Assembly: GCA_007124075.1 (NCBI GenBank)
Contig: SLFV01000173.1
Span: 1-26,642, forward strand
DNA: 26,642 nucleotides
Source of the DNA: Roseimaritima sp.
Lineage (GTDB): Bacteria > Planctomycetota > Planctomycetia > Pirellulales > Pirellulaceae
Direction: 5' to 3'
The translations under genes and the position numbers were made by a program. Of this stretch, positions 9,390 to 17,234 are shown piece by piece; position 1 is the stretch's first letter; each line of letters begins with the position of its first letter. A model generated the notes under the pieces. It saw only the letters and a program-made list of their open reading frames with translations. It ran no database searches and was not told the DNA's origin.

Positions 9390-11129
9390 TTAGTCCATGC
9401 CGTAATGTTCGATTTGGGGCCAATAGAGGTCTTCGAAAGCATCGCCGACATGGAAATCGGGACTGTTATCCAAGTCGTGGCATTCCATGCAGGTTTCCTT
9501 CGCCTTGCTAAGCGGCAGACGCATCGATTCGCGTAGCGCAGCCAATTGAGCCTCGGTTCGTGAGGTTTTATCGCGTTCGGCAGCAACGTGTTCGGATCCT
9601 GGTCCATGACAATTCTCGCAGCCATTACCGTGCAGGTGCGCACTTTCCTGGAGGTCTAAATAGCCGCTGACGTAGGGATAGTAGTTCTGCGGATTCCAGC
9701 CCGTGACATGGCAACTTAGGCACTCGGGATCGAAATGGCGCGGAACATCGCCGCGCTCATTGGGGGGATGGACCAGGCTTTCGGTGGCGTGGTAGTGGGG
9801 AGTGCCTTCCCAGATTTCATAGGCGGTCGTGTGGCATTCCCCGCAGGCTTTCGAACCAACAAACTCAGTTCCTTTGGGATGGGCAACCGGCCGCAATCCC
9901 AGGCCTTCCAAACCTACCGCTTGTAATTGATTCTGATAGGAAGCCATCAATTGCATGATGTCGGAAGAATCGGTGAAATCATGGGTCAACGCGACCCGAG
10001 CATACTGAAATTGTCCGTCTTGGTACAAACCCACCAAACCTGAATACATGCCTTTGTTACCCGTGATGATCATCTGCGTCTTGCTTCCCTGGATCGTCTG
10101 GGGCTTGTAGGTGGGTTCCCCGTAGCCCCCTGAAACCAACAGCAGGTCAAACGTATCGGGGGCGTGCTTGGCAACCGCTGCGGTTGCGGCATCTTCATCC
10201 CCGCAGAACAGTAGAATCTTAAAATCATCTGCTTCGGTAATTTCCGACTTGATCGAAGTCAACGCGGCAGCCAGCGGAGCAATCGTGATCTCATCGCCCG
10301 AGTCGATGCCCGCATTGTCGGGGTCAAGCATCGTGGTCACGAAAATTTGCTTGCCACCTTCCTGAATGCGTTTGAACGTGGGCATTAAATCAGGATCCAG
10401 CAGCGTGACATTGGCGGAAACAAACAACGGTGGTTCGTCACCGTCATGAGCGGCGACCGAGAGCAGTTCGCCCACACCCAAACGAAGATCACCGGGGCCA
10501 AAGCCGATGGCTTGGTAGCCCATTTTCTGCAAGCCGCTGATCGTCGTCTGGAACTTCACTTCCGCCTGTCGACCGAATCGACGCACCTGATTGCCGCCAT
10601 CCAGCGGAACAACGGTCCAGCCCTGCTGACGGACCTGATCGATCAACGTGGCCCTGCGAGCCATGCCCCCTTTTTGATTCTCCAGCCCCGTACACCCGCA
10701 GGGTTCGATATAACCGTACTGCTGACCAGAAAGGACAAAAGCGACCGCCGGTTTTTCCCAGTCCTTCCAGTCGGGAGGTGCGGTGTCCTCCGGGTCGGCG
10801 GCTGGGTTCGGTTCCGCGACGCGAGCCGGTTGCGCGGATTCAGTCGGCTTTGTCAGCATCGTTTCCGCCAGCGGGTCGGCCGTCCCATCGGGGGCGGTCG
10901 GAGGAGAGGCTGAGCCATCAGGAGCCCTGACGGAAACCCGCGGGGGTTCGATCGTCTGATCTGCCAGCTCGTCCATCGTGTCGGGAAATCCTGACAAATC
11001 ACGCGTTTGCCCTGATTCCGCCAGTTCCGGTGGCGATGGACGACAGCCCGCAACAAACAGCGCGGTTACCAGCAAGACGTAGGCGAGACAGACACGGCGC
11101 GGATATAATCCAAAGTTTTTCGGGTTCAT
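9390..11129 (-). CDS. tetrahaem cytochrome c lipoprotein with a degenerate metallophosphatase-like N-terminal domain
   Basis: This 579-residue protein opens with a lipoprotein signal ending LFVAGC (lipid-anchored Cys at residue 29). A Pro/Ala/Asp-rich linker runs to about residue 120. Residues about 127-390 follow the layout of the UshA/5'-nucleotidase metallophosphatase fold (GYIEPCGC...GGMARRATLI, then PLDGGN, then MGYQAIGFGPGD). The usual metal ligands are replaced. The C-terminal part has four CxxCH haem-c sites: CGECH (429-433), CLSCH (470-474), CENCH (504-508) and CMECH (547-551). It also has cytochrome c554-like spacing and several extra His that could be distal ligands. It is probably an envelope electron carrier. 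An in-frame start at 11198 exists, but the ATG at 11129 places the lipobox correctly. Confidence 0.85.
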   Translation of the reverse strand: MNPKNFGLYPRRVCLAYVLLVTALFVAGCRPSPPELAESGQTRDLSGFPDTMDELADQTIEPPRVSVRAPDGSASPPTAPDGTADPLAETMLTKPTESAQPARVAEPNPAADPEDTAPPDWKDWEKPAVAFVLSGQQYGYIEPCGCTGLENQKGGMARRATLIDQVRQQGWTVVPLDGGNQVRRFGRQAEVKFQTTISGLQKMGYQAIGFGPGDLRLGVGELLSVAAHDGDEPPLFVSANVTLLDPDLMPTFKRIQEGGKQIFVTTMLDPDNAGIDSGDEITIAPLAAALTSIKSEITEADDFKILLFCGDEDAATAAVAKHAPDTFDLLLVSGGYGEPTYKPQTIQGSKTQMIITGNKGMYSGLVGLYQDGQFQYARVALTHDFTDSSDIMQLMASYQNQLQAVGLEGLGLRPVAHPKGTEFVGSKACGECHTTAYEIWEGTPHYHATESLVHPPNERGDVPRHFDPECLSCHVTGWNPQNYYPYVSGYLDLQESAHLHGNGCENCHGPGSEHVAAERDKTSRTEAQLAALRESMRLPLSKAKETCMECHDLDNSPDFHVGDAFEDLYWPQIEHYGMD

Positions 11130-11401
11130 ATCGAATGCTTGGGGGGCGAAGCTTTCGGGAAGACGGAGATCCAGACCTATGCTTATAGCCAAGATCACAA
11201 TGGAAGGCAGTATCAGTTTTCAGCCGATTTTGCCTTGAATTCATTTCCAATTTTTCCAGTTTACACCATCGCCGCGTCGGTTTTTTCAGTGGCGAAAGGC
11301 CTGGGGCTGGAAATTTGCAGCTCGTACGCGTCGGCAGCAAGTTTGGCAAAAAATTAAAAAACGTTAAATAAATCCCCGGATCATGGGCATTAACCCTGCT
11401 G
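11130..11401. other. divergent intergenic region between the cytochrome and sigma-factor genes
   Basis: This 272-bp region must contain promoters for both directions. It includes an AT-rich block at about 11340-11375. No Shine-Dalgarno sequence is visible ahead of the sigma gene. No repeat or terminator was seen. Confidence 0.5.
11343..11371 (+). promoter_or_regulatory. possible promoter of the sigma/GspF/pseudopilin operon
   Basis: TTGGCA (11343-11348) is followed by an A/T-rich spacer and AAATAA/TTAAAT-like -10 candidates at 11364-11371, about 30 bp ahead of the sigma start. The -35 fits the housekeeping consensus better than the -10. Autoregulation by the encoded ECF factor would need a different motif, which I could not define. 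Confidence 0.25.
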
Positions 11402-11968
11402 ATGAATCTTCCAAAACCTTTTCCGGATCGCGTCCGCTACTGTGCCGCCAGTTTGGCCGAACACGGCCAGGATGCGATCGGTGGTCTGATCGATTTGACG
11501 CTACAGCGTTTGGTGCGGCTGGCAACCACGATTACTCGCAACCAGCATGACGCGGAGGACGTCGTGCAAGCGGTGTTGGTCAGGGTCGGAACGCAGCCCG
11601 CGCTGTTAAGCAAGTTAGAAAACCCGTGGGCGTATTTGTTGAAAATGACGCGTAACGAAGCGTTGATCTTGGTGCGACGTAAAAAGAACTGGTTCAGTTG
11701 CGATCATCTGAGCGATTTGTTGATTCAACGCCGCGTGGACGAAGTGGAACGTCATGAAGTTTATCGCGATATTTGGTTGGCGTTGCGACGATTACCGGTG
11801 GAGCAGTCAGAGGTGGTCGTCCTAAAAATCTGGGAACAAATGACGTTTGCCGAAATCGCCAGCGTGCTGGAGTTGTCTCCATCGACTGTCGCCAGTCGCT
11901 ATCGCTATGCGATCGCCAAGTTGGGAAAGATCCTGCGTCACCAAGGCGTGGAGCTGAATCATGTCTGA
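11402..11968 (+). CDS. ECF-type RNA polymerase sigma factor
   Basis: This 188-residue protein has only the two sigma domains kept by ECF factors. Region 2 lies at about 27-95, with the polymerase-binding stretch NQHDAEDVVQAVLVRV (47-62) and the WAYLLKMTRNEAL recognition helix of region 2.4. Region 4 lies at about 122-178, with LRRLPVEQSEVVVLK and the helix-turn-helix MTFAEIASVLELSPSTVASR. It should direct polymerase to a dedicated promoter set. It is the first gene of a plus-strand operon. Its last 8 bases overlap the next gene, so expression of the whole secretion-like operon is tied to it. The target promoters are unknown. Confidence 0.9.
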   Translation: MNLPKPFPDRVRYCAASLAEHGQDAIGGLIDLTLQRLVRLATTITRNQHDAEDVVQAVLVRVGTQPALLSKLENPWAYLLKMTRNEALILVRRKKNWFSCDHLSDLLIQRRVDEVERHEVYRDIWLALRRLPVEQSEVVVLKIWEQMTFAEIASVLELSPSTVASRYRYAIAKLGKILRHQGVELNHV

Positions 11969-12446
11969 ATTTGAATTTCGGAACGACGCTTCCGACCGCT
12001 TGCCCAACTGGCGGGATGAGTCCTTTGATGATTTTGACTTGGTGCAATGGATCGCGGCGGCGGGATCCTTGGCCCGTCCCGATGATCAGTTGCGCCCGCA
12101 AATCATTGCAGCGGTCAAACAGCAAGTCGCTTGTCGGACGGCGTGGAAACCGGTCTTGCAATTCGCTTCGCTGGGGATCTGTGCTGCGGGGTTGTGGCTC
12201 CTGGCAATTCAGTTGCTGCTCGCGGTGCTTCCGGCTCGCGGTATGGCTAGCCAGCACCTTGAACGGGCACGGCAACGCGCGGCGCAATTGGGGTCTCCCA
12301 TCGATAGTGCTTTGGGGGAAGTCCTCCTGGAGCAACGGCAGGAATTATCGGCGGCTAAACCGATGACCGCTCGCGGGCAGCTTCAGCAAGGTCAGGATAA
12401 GCAAGTTCAAGATAATCGCCCAGAGACGGCGAGGGGGGCGCGATGA
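11961..12446 (+). CDS. small single-pass membrane protein, possible anti-sigma factor
   Basis: This 161-residue protein has an acidic N-terminal cytoplasmic part (FDDFDLVQWIAAAGSLARPD at 22-41) and one transmembrane helix at about 64-90. A Gln-rich polar tail follows (about 95-161). It overlaps the sigma gene by 8 bp, the classic position for an anti-sigma factor, and the topology fits. No zinc-binding HxxxCxxC motif is present, so any anti-sigma role is inference from position. The alternative is an accessory membrane subunit of the secretion-like operon. Its stop overlaps the next start as ATGA. Confidence 0.7.
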   Translation: MSEFEFRNDASDRLPNWRDESFDDFDLVQWIAAAGSLARPDDQLRPQIIAAVKQQVACRTAWKPVLQFASLGICAAGLWLLAIQLLLAVLPARGMASQHLERARQRAAQLGSPIDSALGEVLLEQRQELSAAKPMTARGQLQQGQDKQVQDNRPETARGAR

Positions 12447-13468
12447 CCGGGCTGCCCAACGGACCCGCCGGGGCCGGTGAAGCTGGTCCATGCGACGCGT
12501 CTGGACGAAGCGTCAGCAGCTATCACCAAGCATTGCGGGCGGCTTTGAAGCTTGGCGCGGTACTGGACCAAGGGAACATCAGTCCCGCACGACTGGTAAA
12601 GCTGGAAGCTTTGTCGCTAGCAAGCACTGCTCCCGGTGCGTCCGATCCGCCGCGACGCGACACCTTGTTGCGGCACTACTTTGGCTCGGCTGCGAACGAG
12701 CTGCCGCCCAAATATGCGGCTGGGTTCTGCGTCTACTGGTTGACCGGGTGCGCGGGGCTGGTGCTCGATGCGCTGACGCTGGAAAGGCAGGTCCAACGCG
12801 AACTGGCTTGGTTGATTCGTCCCTGCATCGGTTATTTGCTGTTACTGGCGACCGTTGCCTCGATGGGGTACCTGGGCGTGTTTTCGGGTTTGACTGCGTT
12901 AACGGATTTCCAAAACGACTTGCTTCGCCAGCCACGACCAGCGGCCGAACCGCCGCGCGGCACCGGGGATACTGCTGCGCCGCTGACACCTTGGCTGGGA
13001 CTAGGGGTGGTGGTCGTATTGGCCATCGCTTTATGCCGACCTGTCAGTGCCATGATTGCCCTGGGATTGGGAGGTGGAGGCTACCGGAGGTTGCGACGGT
13101 CGACCGTTGCCGCCCGGCTTCGCCAGGAATTGACTGCCGCCGGCTGTCATGCTGCCGAGGCGACTCGGTTGGCACACGCATTGACCGCTGCCCCGCCGCT
13201 GGAGCGGAAAAATGGGGCAACGGCGACACCGGCAAGCCAATTGTCCAGCGAAGCAGCGCGGGTTGCGTTCTTAGCGGGGCACTATCGGATGTCAGGCAAC
13301 CAACGGTTGCGGTTGCTCCGTGCCCTTTCACCCCTGGTGCTGGTTATCGGAGTCGGAGGACTGGGCGTGTTAGTTTATTGCCTGTTGCTGTTCTGGCCGT
13401 TGAGCGGTCTGCTGTTTGAACTGGCCGAACCGCTGGCCAATCCGAGCGATCCGCCGGTGGTGCCATGA
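12443..13468 (+). CDS. divergent GspF/PilC-like inner membrane protein 1
   Basis: This 341-residue protein has the GspF topology: a cytoplasmic helical N-domain, TM1 at about 126-150, a short loop, TM2 at about 184-210, a second cytoplasmic helical domain, and TM3 at about 296-320 near the C-terminus. The second domain (TVAARLRQELTAAGCHAAEA at 221-240) resembles the FxxxLxxLLxxG repeat of the family but is poorly conserved. The central hinge carries a Pro/Gly-rich insertion (163-180). In known systems GspF/PilC is the platform that couples the cytoplasmic ATPase to pseudopilin polymerisation. Assignment rests on topology plus the two neighbouring homologues, so it is weaker than for those. 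ATGA overlaps exist at both ends. Confidence 0.6.
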   Translation: MTGLPNGPAGAGEAGPCDASGRSVSSYHQALRAALKLGAVLDQGNISPARLVKLEALSLASTAPGASDPPRRDTLLRHYFGSAANELPPKYAAGFCVYWLTGCAGLVLDALTLERQVQRELAWLIRPCIGYLLLLATVASMGYLGVFSGLTALTDFQNDLLRQPRPAAEPPRGTGDTAAPLTPWLGLGVVVVLAIALCRPVSAMIALGLGGGGYRRLRRSTVAARLRQELTAAGCHAAEATRLAHALTAAPPLERKNGATATPASQLSSEAARVAFLAGHYRMSGNQRLRLLRALSPLVLVIGVGGLGVLVYCLLLFWPLSGLLFELAEPLANPSDPPVVP

Positions 13469-14571
13469 CCGCGCAGCCCAACCAACCGTCCGCCGACCTT
13501 GAACAACTGCGACAGCAGCTTCAAGCGGTTTTGGAGTTGAAGGACCATGTGGTGCTGGCAATCTCGCAAGTGACGGGTTCGGTTTCACGCAGTGTGCAGC
13601 GCCAGTTGCGCAGCTTAAGCGATCGTGTGGCTTACCTGGAAGATGCCCAGTCCGTTATCCGGGATCCTAAACTGTTGGAGCTGTTTTCCCCCCTGGCCAT
13701 GCGTGGTTCCGTGCTGACCACGGCTGATCCGCGGACCGTTCAAGCCGAAGTGGAGCAGTCGGTTTATCAAGTGCTCCAGCGTCAGACCAAACTGGGAGAA
13801 GCGCGTCAGGAAATCTTTTCGTTGTTGATGGTTCCGCTGCTTGGTTTGCTGCTGGTATGCGTATTGGGTATCGGGTTGACGGTTTTCCTGGTGCCGTTGT
13901 TTGAGTCCATGTTTCTAGAGTTTGAGCTTGAGCTGCCCGCCAGTACCCGACTGTTGATATCGCTGTCGCATCTGGTTCAGTCGCCACTATTTCTGGTGGT
14001 TTTTGGCTGCTTGCTGGTGGCAACGTTGTTGCTGTTGCTGCTTCACGTCGTGCAGTACGTGCGATGGCTTTTGGGTGGCCCTGCGGAATTGTTGCTGACG
14101 CGGGGGATTTCAACACGTCGCGCACTCGGGGAACTGGCGTGGCATCTTGCGTTGCTGATGGATGCGGGTTTGTCGCTCGAATCCGCGCTACCGGTTGCTG
14201 CGGAGTCAAGTCGGCAACCCGGAATGGGGGCAATGGGGCAACCTTCGGCGGATCAACTTGGGTGGGCGGTCGAACAGGATGCGATGCCAGTTTGGTATTG
14301 TGGCCTGCCCGTTCATTTGTTGGCGCTGGGGATTCAATTTGACGCAGCCTTGGCCCCGACCGCGCAAGCCGGGGGGATCGACCATCATGCAGCGCAAATC
14401 GATTTCTTGCGCGAGGTCTCCTCCATCTACGGCGAGCGGGAACAATCCCGTTGGATTTGGCTGCTGTCCTGGGTGCCAGCGGTTGTGCGTCTGTTGGTGG
14501 TTGGTTTTGTTAGTTTCCTGGTTTTTTCTTTGTTCGGTCCGTTGATCCAATTGATCTCAGGCCTGGCGTAG
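13465..14571 (+). CDS. GspF/PilC-like inner membrane protein 2
   Basis: In this 368-residue protein TM1 (about 118-142) is followed by VPLFESMFLEFELELPASTR (143-162), the best-known GspF-family hallmark. TM2 lies at 173-197. A second domain starts LGELAWHLALLMDAGLSLESAL (221-242), matching the usual FARTLATLLRAGVPLLEAL-type repeat. TM3 is at about 336-360. The N-terminus carries a heptad-like segment (about 11-60), suggesting a coiled coil not found in typical GspF. The standard N-domain repeat is weak. It is likely an assembly platform subunit acting with the flanking homologues. The start overlaps the preceding stop (ATGA). Confidence 0.8.
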   Translation: MTAQPNQPSADLEQLRQQLQAVLELKDHVVLAISQVTGSVSRSVQRQLRSLSDRVAYLEDAQSVIRDPKLLELFSPLAMRGSVLTTADPRTVQAEVEQSVYQVLQRQTKLGEARQEIFSLLMVPLLGLLLVCVLGIGLTVFLVPLFESMFLEFELELPASTRLLISLSHLVQSPLFLVVFGCLLVATLLLLLLHVVQYVRWLLGGPAELLLTRGISTRRALGELAWHLALLMDAGLSLESALPVAAESSRQPGMGAMGQPSADQLGWAVEQDAMPVWYCGLPVHLLALGIQFDAALAPTAQAGGIDHHAAQIDFLREVSSIYGEREQSRWIWLLSWVPAVVRLLVVGFVSFLVFSLFGPLIQLISGLA

Positions 14572-14606
14572 TTCAACGAAACTCCAGAATGGGGTGACAA
14601 GACAAA

Positions 14607-15716
14607 TTGGCAGACTTTAATGACAGCGCACAACCGGATCCGCCCGCGTGGCCCGATCCGTCAGATGCCATGGGCGTCGGCGGGATCGCCGAAGAGCCGC
14701 TGATGGTGCGTTCGCCGGGCGAGCGAGCACTGCTGCGAGTGTTGGCCTTTGCCCATCGGCAGCGGTTGCCACCGGCACCCCTGGTCCAGGCCTTGGCGGG
14801 TGAACAATCGGGGATGGAGCATCTCAGGTGCATGCAATTGGCACGATTGCTCGGTGACGGTCAGCCGGTCCTTACGGCGCTGGAAACCGTACCGGGAATC
14901 ATCGATGAAACGACTTTGATGGCGCTGCGTGTCGGCGAGCAGACAGGGACCTTGCCGATGATTTATCGCCGTTTGTTATCGGAGTCGACTGACGAGTCGC
15001 TGCGTGGTTTGTTCGGAATGCAACCCGCTGGCGGGGGAATCTTGGGCAAGGTCTGTGGTCTGACGTTGGCATGTTTTTTGATGGCATTTTCGGTTCAATA
15101 CACCTTGCCCACCTTCTTTGCGTTGGTCGCTGAATTCGAAAGTGACAGCACGATCCTGACTGCAATTAAGCGGCTCTATACGACGTTAGCCGGTGTATTG
15201 CTGCTGGTCGCCATGCTGATGCCGTTGCTGACGTTGATTTATTGGCTCTGGCTACGCCAGTGGCAGTGGAAGCCATGGAAAATGGTCTACCCACGGCAAC
15301 CCTTTGCCCAGCGACTGCGGGGGCTGTTGGCTTTGCTGGTCAGTTCCGATCGGCCGGTCGGTGCGGGCATCGAAGCGTTGTCTCGGTTCCAGTCTCCGGG
15401 CAGCGTCCGCAGGCGGCTGGCAGCGGCTAGCACCCAGATCGCCGCGGGTCAGCAGCCATGGCGGGCACTGTGCCAGCAAGGTTTGCTGAACAGCCGCGAG
15501 GCGAACGCCTTGACGCAGGCCCCCAACCGAGAAGTCCAGCATTGGATTCTGCGGACCGAGGCGAACCTTCGGGGCGTCCGTCGCAGGTGGCTGTGCCACG
15601 TAGTCCCCGCCGCATTATCGACACTGACGCTGGTGTTACTTGCGATGGTCGCGGCGTTGCTGGCGATCTATCAGTTTTCGTTTTTACAGTATTTGATTCA
15701 CGGTCTTTCAAGGTGA
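14607..15716 (+). CDS. GspF/PilC-like inner membrane protein 3
   Basis: This 369-residue protein carries the GspF signature LMALRVGEQTGTL (104-116), equivalent to the GExSGxL motif that ends the first cytoplasmic repeat. TMs lie at about 148-172, 194-216 and 335-358. The start is TTG at 14607, with a GGGGTGA element about 9 bases upstream. The only alternative, ATG at 14670, lacks such an element. It is the only gene in the operon separated from its predecessor by a real gap (35 bp) and the only one with this rare start, which may lower its translation relative to its neighbours. The stop overlaps a GTG start of the next gene. Confidence 0.8.
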   Translation: MADFNDSAQPDPPAWPDPSDAMGVGGIAEEPLMVRSPGERALLRVLAFAHRQRLPPAPLVQALAGEQSGMEHLRCMQLARLLGDGQPVLTALETVPGIIDETTLMALRVGEQTGTLPMIYRRLLSESTDESLRGLFGMQPAGGGILGKVCGLTLACFLMAFSVQYTLPTFFALVAEFESDSTILTAIKRLYTTLAGVLLLVAMLMPLLTLIYWLWLRQWQWKPWKMVYPRQPFAQRLRGLLALLVSSDRPVGAGIEALSRFQSPGSVRRRLAAASTQIAAGQQPWRALCQQGLLNSREANALTQAPNREVQHWILRTEANLRGVRRRWLCHVVPAALSTLTLVLLAMVAALLAIYQFSFLQYLIHGLSR

Positions 15717-16117
15717 CAGTGGTGATCGCAACAAACCGGCGTGCGGGCGTTAGTCTGCTGGAGTGTATTGTGGCAGCCACGGTGCTTACCACCGTGCTGT
15801 CAGTCGTCACGAGCGTTGTCTTTCGGGTAGGTCGTCTGTGGACCGACACTGCGCATCAGCGTCTGGCAATTCAGGAAGTTTCCAACCAACTGGAAATCCT
15901 AAGTCAGTTGTCGCCGACGGAATTGTCCGCCGCGCTCGAGGACTTGCAGGTATCGTCCGCCATTAGGCAATCGCTGTACGACGCCAAATTGGTGGGTGTC
16001 GTAAAACAAGATGAATTCGGCGATCGTGTGGAGCTGGAATTGACCTACCCGGCGGGCAGACCGGTTCGCTTAACCGCTTGGTTGGACGTCCAAACCGCTG
16101 CGAGGGAGGCACGATGA
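15713..16117 (+). CDS. short type II/IV pseudopilin-like protein A (GspI/GspH-like)
   Basis: This 134-residue protein has a short basic leader ending NRRAG, then VSLLECIVAATVLTTVLSVV. This is a class III prepilin signal: cleavage after Gly12, with Glu at +5 (E17) and a hydrophobic helix. The remainder is a small soluble domain ending LELTYPAGRPVRLTAWL. The start is taken as the GTG at 15713, giving a GTGA overlap with the upstream stop as elsewhere in this operon. GTG codons at 15719 and 15722 are alternatives, and no ATG fits. It should be processed by a prepilin peptidase encoded elsewhere. The minor pseudopilin role is inferred from size and operon position. Confidence 0.75.
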   Translation: MTVVIATNRRAGVSLLECIVAATVLTTVLSVVTSVVFRVGRLWTDTAHQRLAIQEVSNQLEILSQLSPTELSAALEDLQVSSAIRQSLYDAKLVGVVKQDEFGDRVELELTYPAGRPVRLTAWLDVQTAAREAR

Positions 16118-16698
16118 TCACGATCAAGGCGCGTCAGGGGACTTCCTTGTTGGAGGTGACGATCGGCTCGGCGGTATCGGTGACGCTGATCGTGTTGGCG
16201 ATCGGTTGGATTCATCAATCGTTGCTCCTGGCAAAAACGGTCAAGCAAAAACAGCAGCAGCAGACGCAAATCCAACGCTTGGCCGATCAAGTTCGGCTTG
16301 ATATCCGTCTTGCCGGGCAGGCAACCGCGGTCTCACCCCAGCAGATGGTCATGACCGGTCCTACGTTGGGCACGGTGACCTATAAAATTGTGGGAGCCAA
16401 CGTGGAACGGACGCAGCATGCGGTCGGGCCTGGCATCCCGCATCGCGACCACTACCGTTTGGCACCGGGGAGCCAAATTGCCTGGGACCCCTCTGAACTG
16501 CCTGCTTGGTGTACGTTGACCGTCAAGCGTGGCCTGGGGCTGCCCTCGCGATCGGGGGACGTGCCTGCGGTTGCGGAGAAGGAAGCTGTGCCTGCCGTGG
16601 TCATGACGTCCCGACCGCCACTGGACCTGCGTGTGCGGGGGCAGGTGGGACGCTGGCTAACGGCAACCGTTTTGGCGGCCGATCAGGAGGAACCCTAA
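16114..16698 (+). CDS. pseudopilin-like protein B (GspJ-like)
   Basis: This 194-residue protein begins MITIKARQG, then TSLLEVTIGSAVSVTLIVLA. That gives prepilin cleavage after Gly9 with Glu at +5 (E14), followed by a hydrophobic helix to about residue 35. A Gln-rich helix follows (QKQQQQTQIQRLADQVRLDIRLAG region, about 48-72) and then a beta-rich C-terminal domain. Size and place between an I/H-like and a K-like protein match GspJ in the tip complex of type II secretion pseudopili. The GspJ label is inference. The start overlaps the previous stop by four bases, and the stop shares a base with the next start (TAATG). Confidence 0.72.
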   Translation: MITIKARQGTSLLEVTIGSAVSVTLIVLAIGWIHQSLLLAKTVKQKQQQQTQIQRLADQVRLDIRLAGQATAVSPQQMVMTGPTLGTVTYKIVGANVERTQHAVGPGIPHRDHYRLAPGSQIAWDPSELPAWCTLTVKRGLGLPSRSGDVPAVAEKEAVPAVVMTSRPPLDLRVRGQVGRWLTATVLAADQEEP

Positions 16699-17234
16699 TG
16701 GGAAATCGTCGATTCGCAGTTCCTCGCTCGGTTTTGCAAGTCCCCCAGGCCGTCGGGATCGGGACACGATCGGTAAGGGCTGCCCGTAACGCCGCTCCGT
16801 CCCCAAAATCCAGACACGGGGGCGTGGTTCTGATTTGCGTTTTGGTTTGTTTGGGAATCGCTTCGGTGGTCACGCTGGAGGCCTTGCGAATCAGTCTGCG
16901 TCAGCGGCGGCAGGTGCAACACCATTTGCAGATGGAACAAACCCATTGGGTCCTGGAGGCGGGTTGGCGACGTGCCCACAAGGCATGGACCGCAGACCGG
17001 ACCTATTCCGGTGAAACATGGGCGTTGGAGGGAGTCTTGCAACCAAACGTCAACGCCTTGGTTGACATTCGCGTTTCCGATTCTCCCCAGCCTCATGCAC
17101 CTGAACAATGGTTGGTGACGGCGACGCTGCGGACACACGATCCCGTTCCCATCATCACACAACGTTCGCAAAGTTGGCCCTTTCCTTCGCCATCCACGGC
17201 TGTTTCGTCACCATCAACCCAGGAGAACCCATGA
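16698..17234 (+). CDS. GspK/PilX-like minor pseudopilin lacking Glu5
   Basis: This 178-residue protein has a 40-residue basic leader, then SRHGGVVLICVLVCLGIASV (38-57). It resembles the N-terminus of GspK and PilX, where the +5 Glu is absent and the segment reads G-V-A/V-L-x. The leader is unusually long, and GspK itself is about twice this size, so PilX-like is an alternative. The mature part is small and Trp-rich (HWVLEAGWRRAHKAW, about 77-91). A strong AGGAGG (16686-16691) precedes the ATG, and the stop overlaps the next start (ATGA). Glu5 absence is the known mark of the subunit that caps the pseudopilus tip. Confidence 0.62.
   Translation: MGNRRFAVPRSVLQVPQAVGIGTRSVRAARNAAPSPKSRHGGVVLICVLVCLGIASVVTLEALRISLRQRRQVQHHLQMEQTHWVLEAGWRRAHKAWTADRTYSGETWALEGVLQPNVNALVDIRVSDSPQPHAPEQWLVTATLRTHDPVPIITQRSQSWPFPSPSTAVSSPSTQENP

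Noticed and set aside
12490..13419. 309-codon plus-strand frame overlapping GspF-like gene 1
   Set aside because: The other frame has TM segments, coupled overlaps at both ends and family topology; this one is Arg/Cys-rich without structure.
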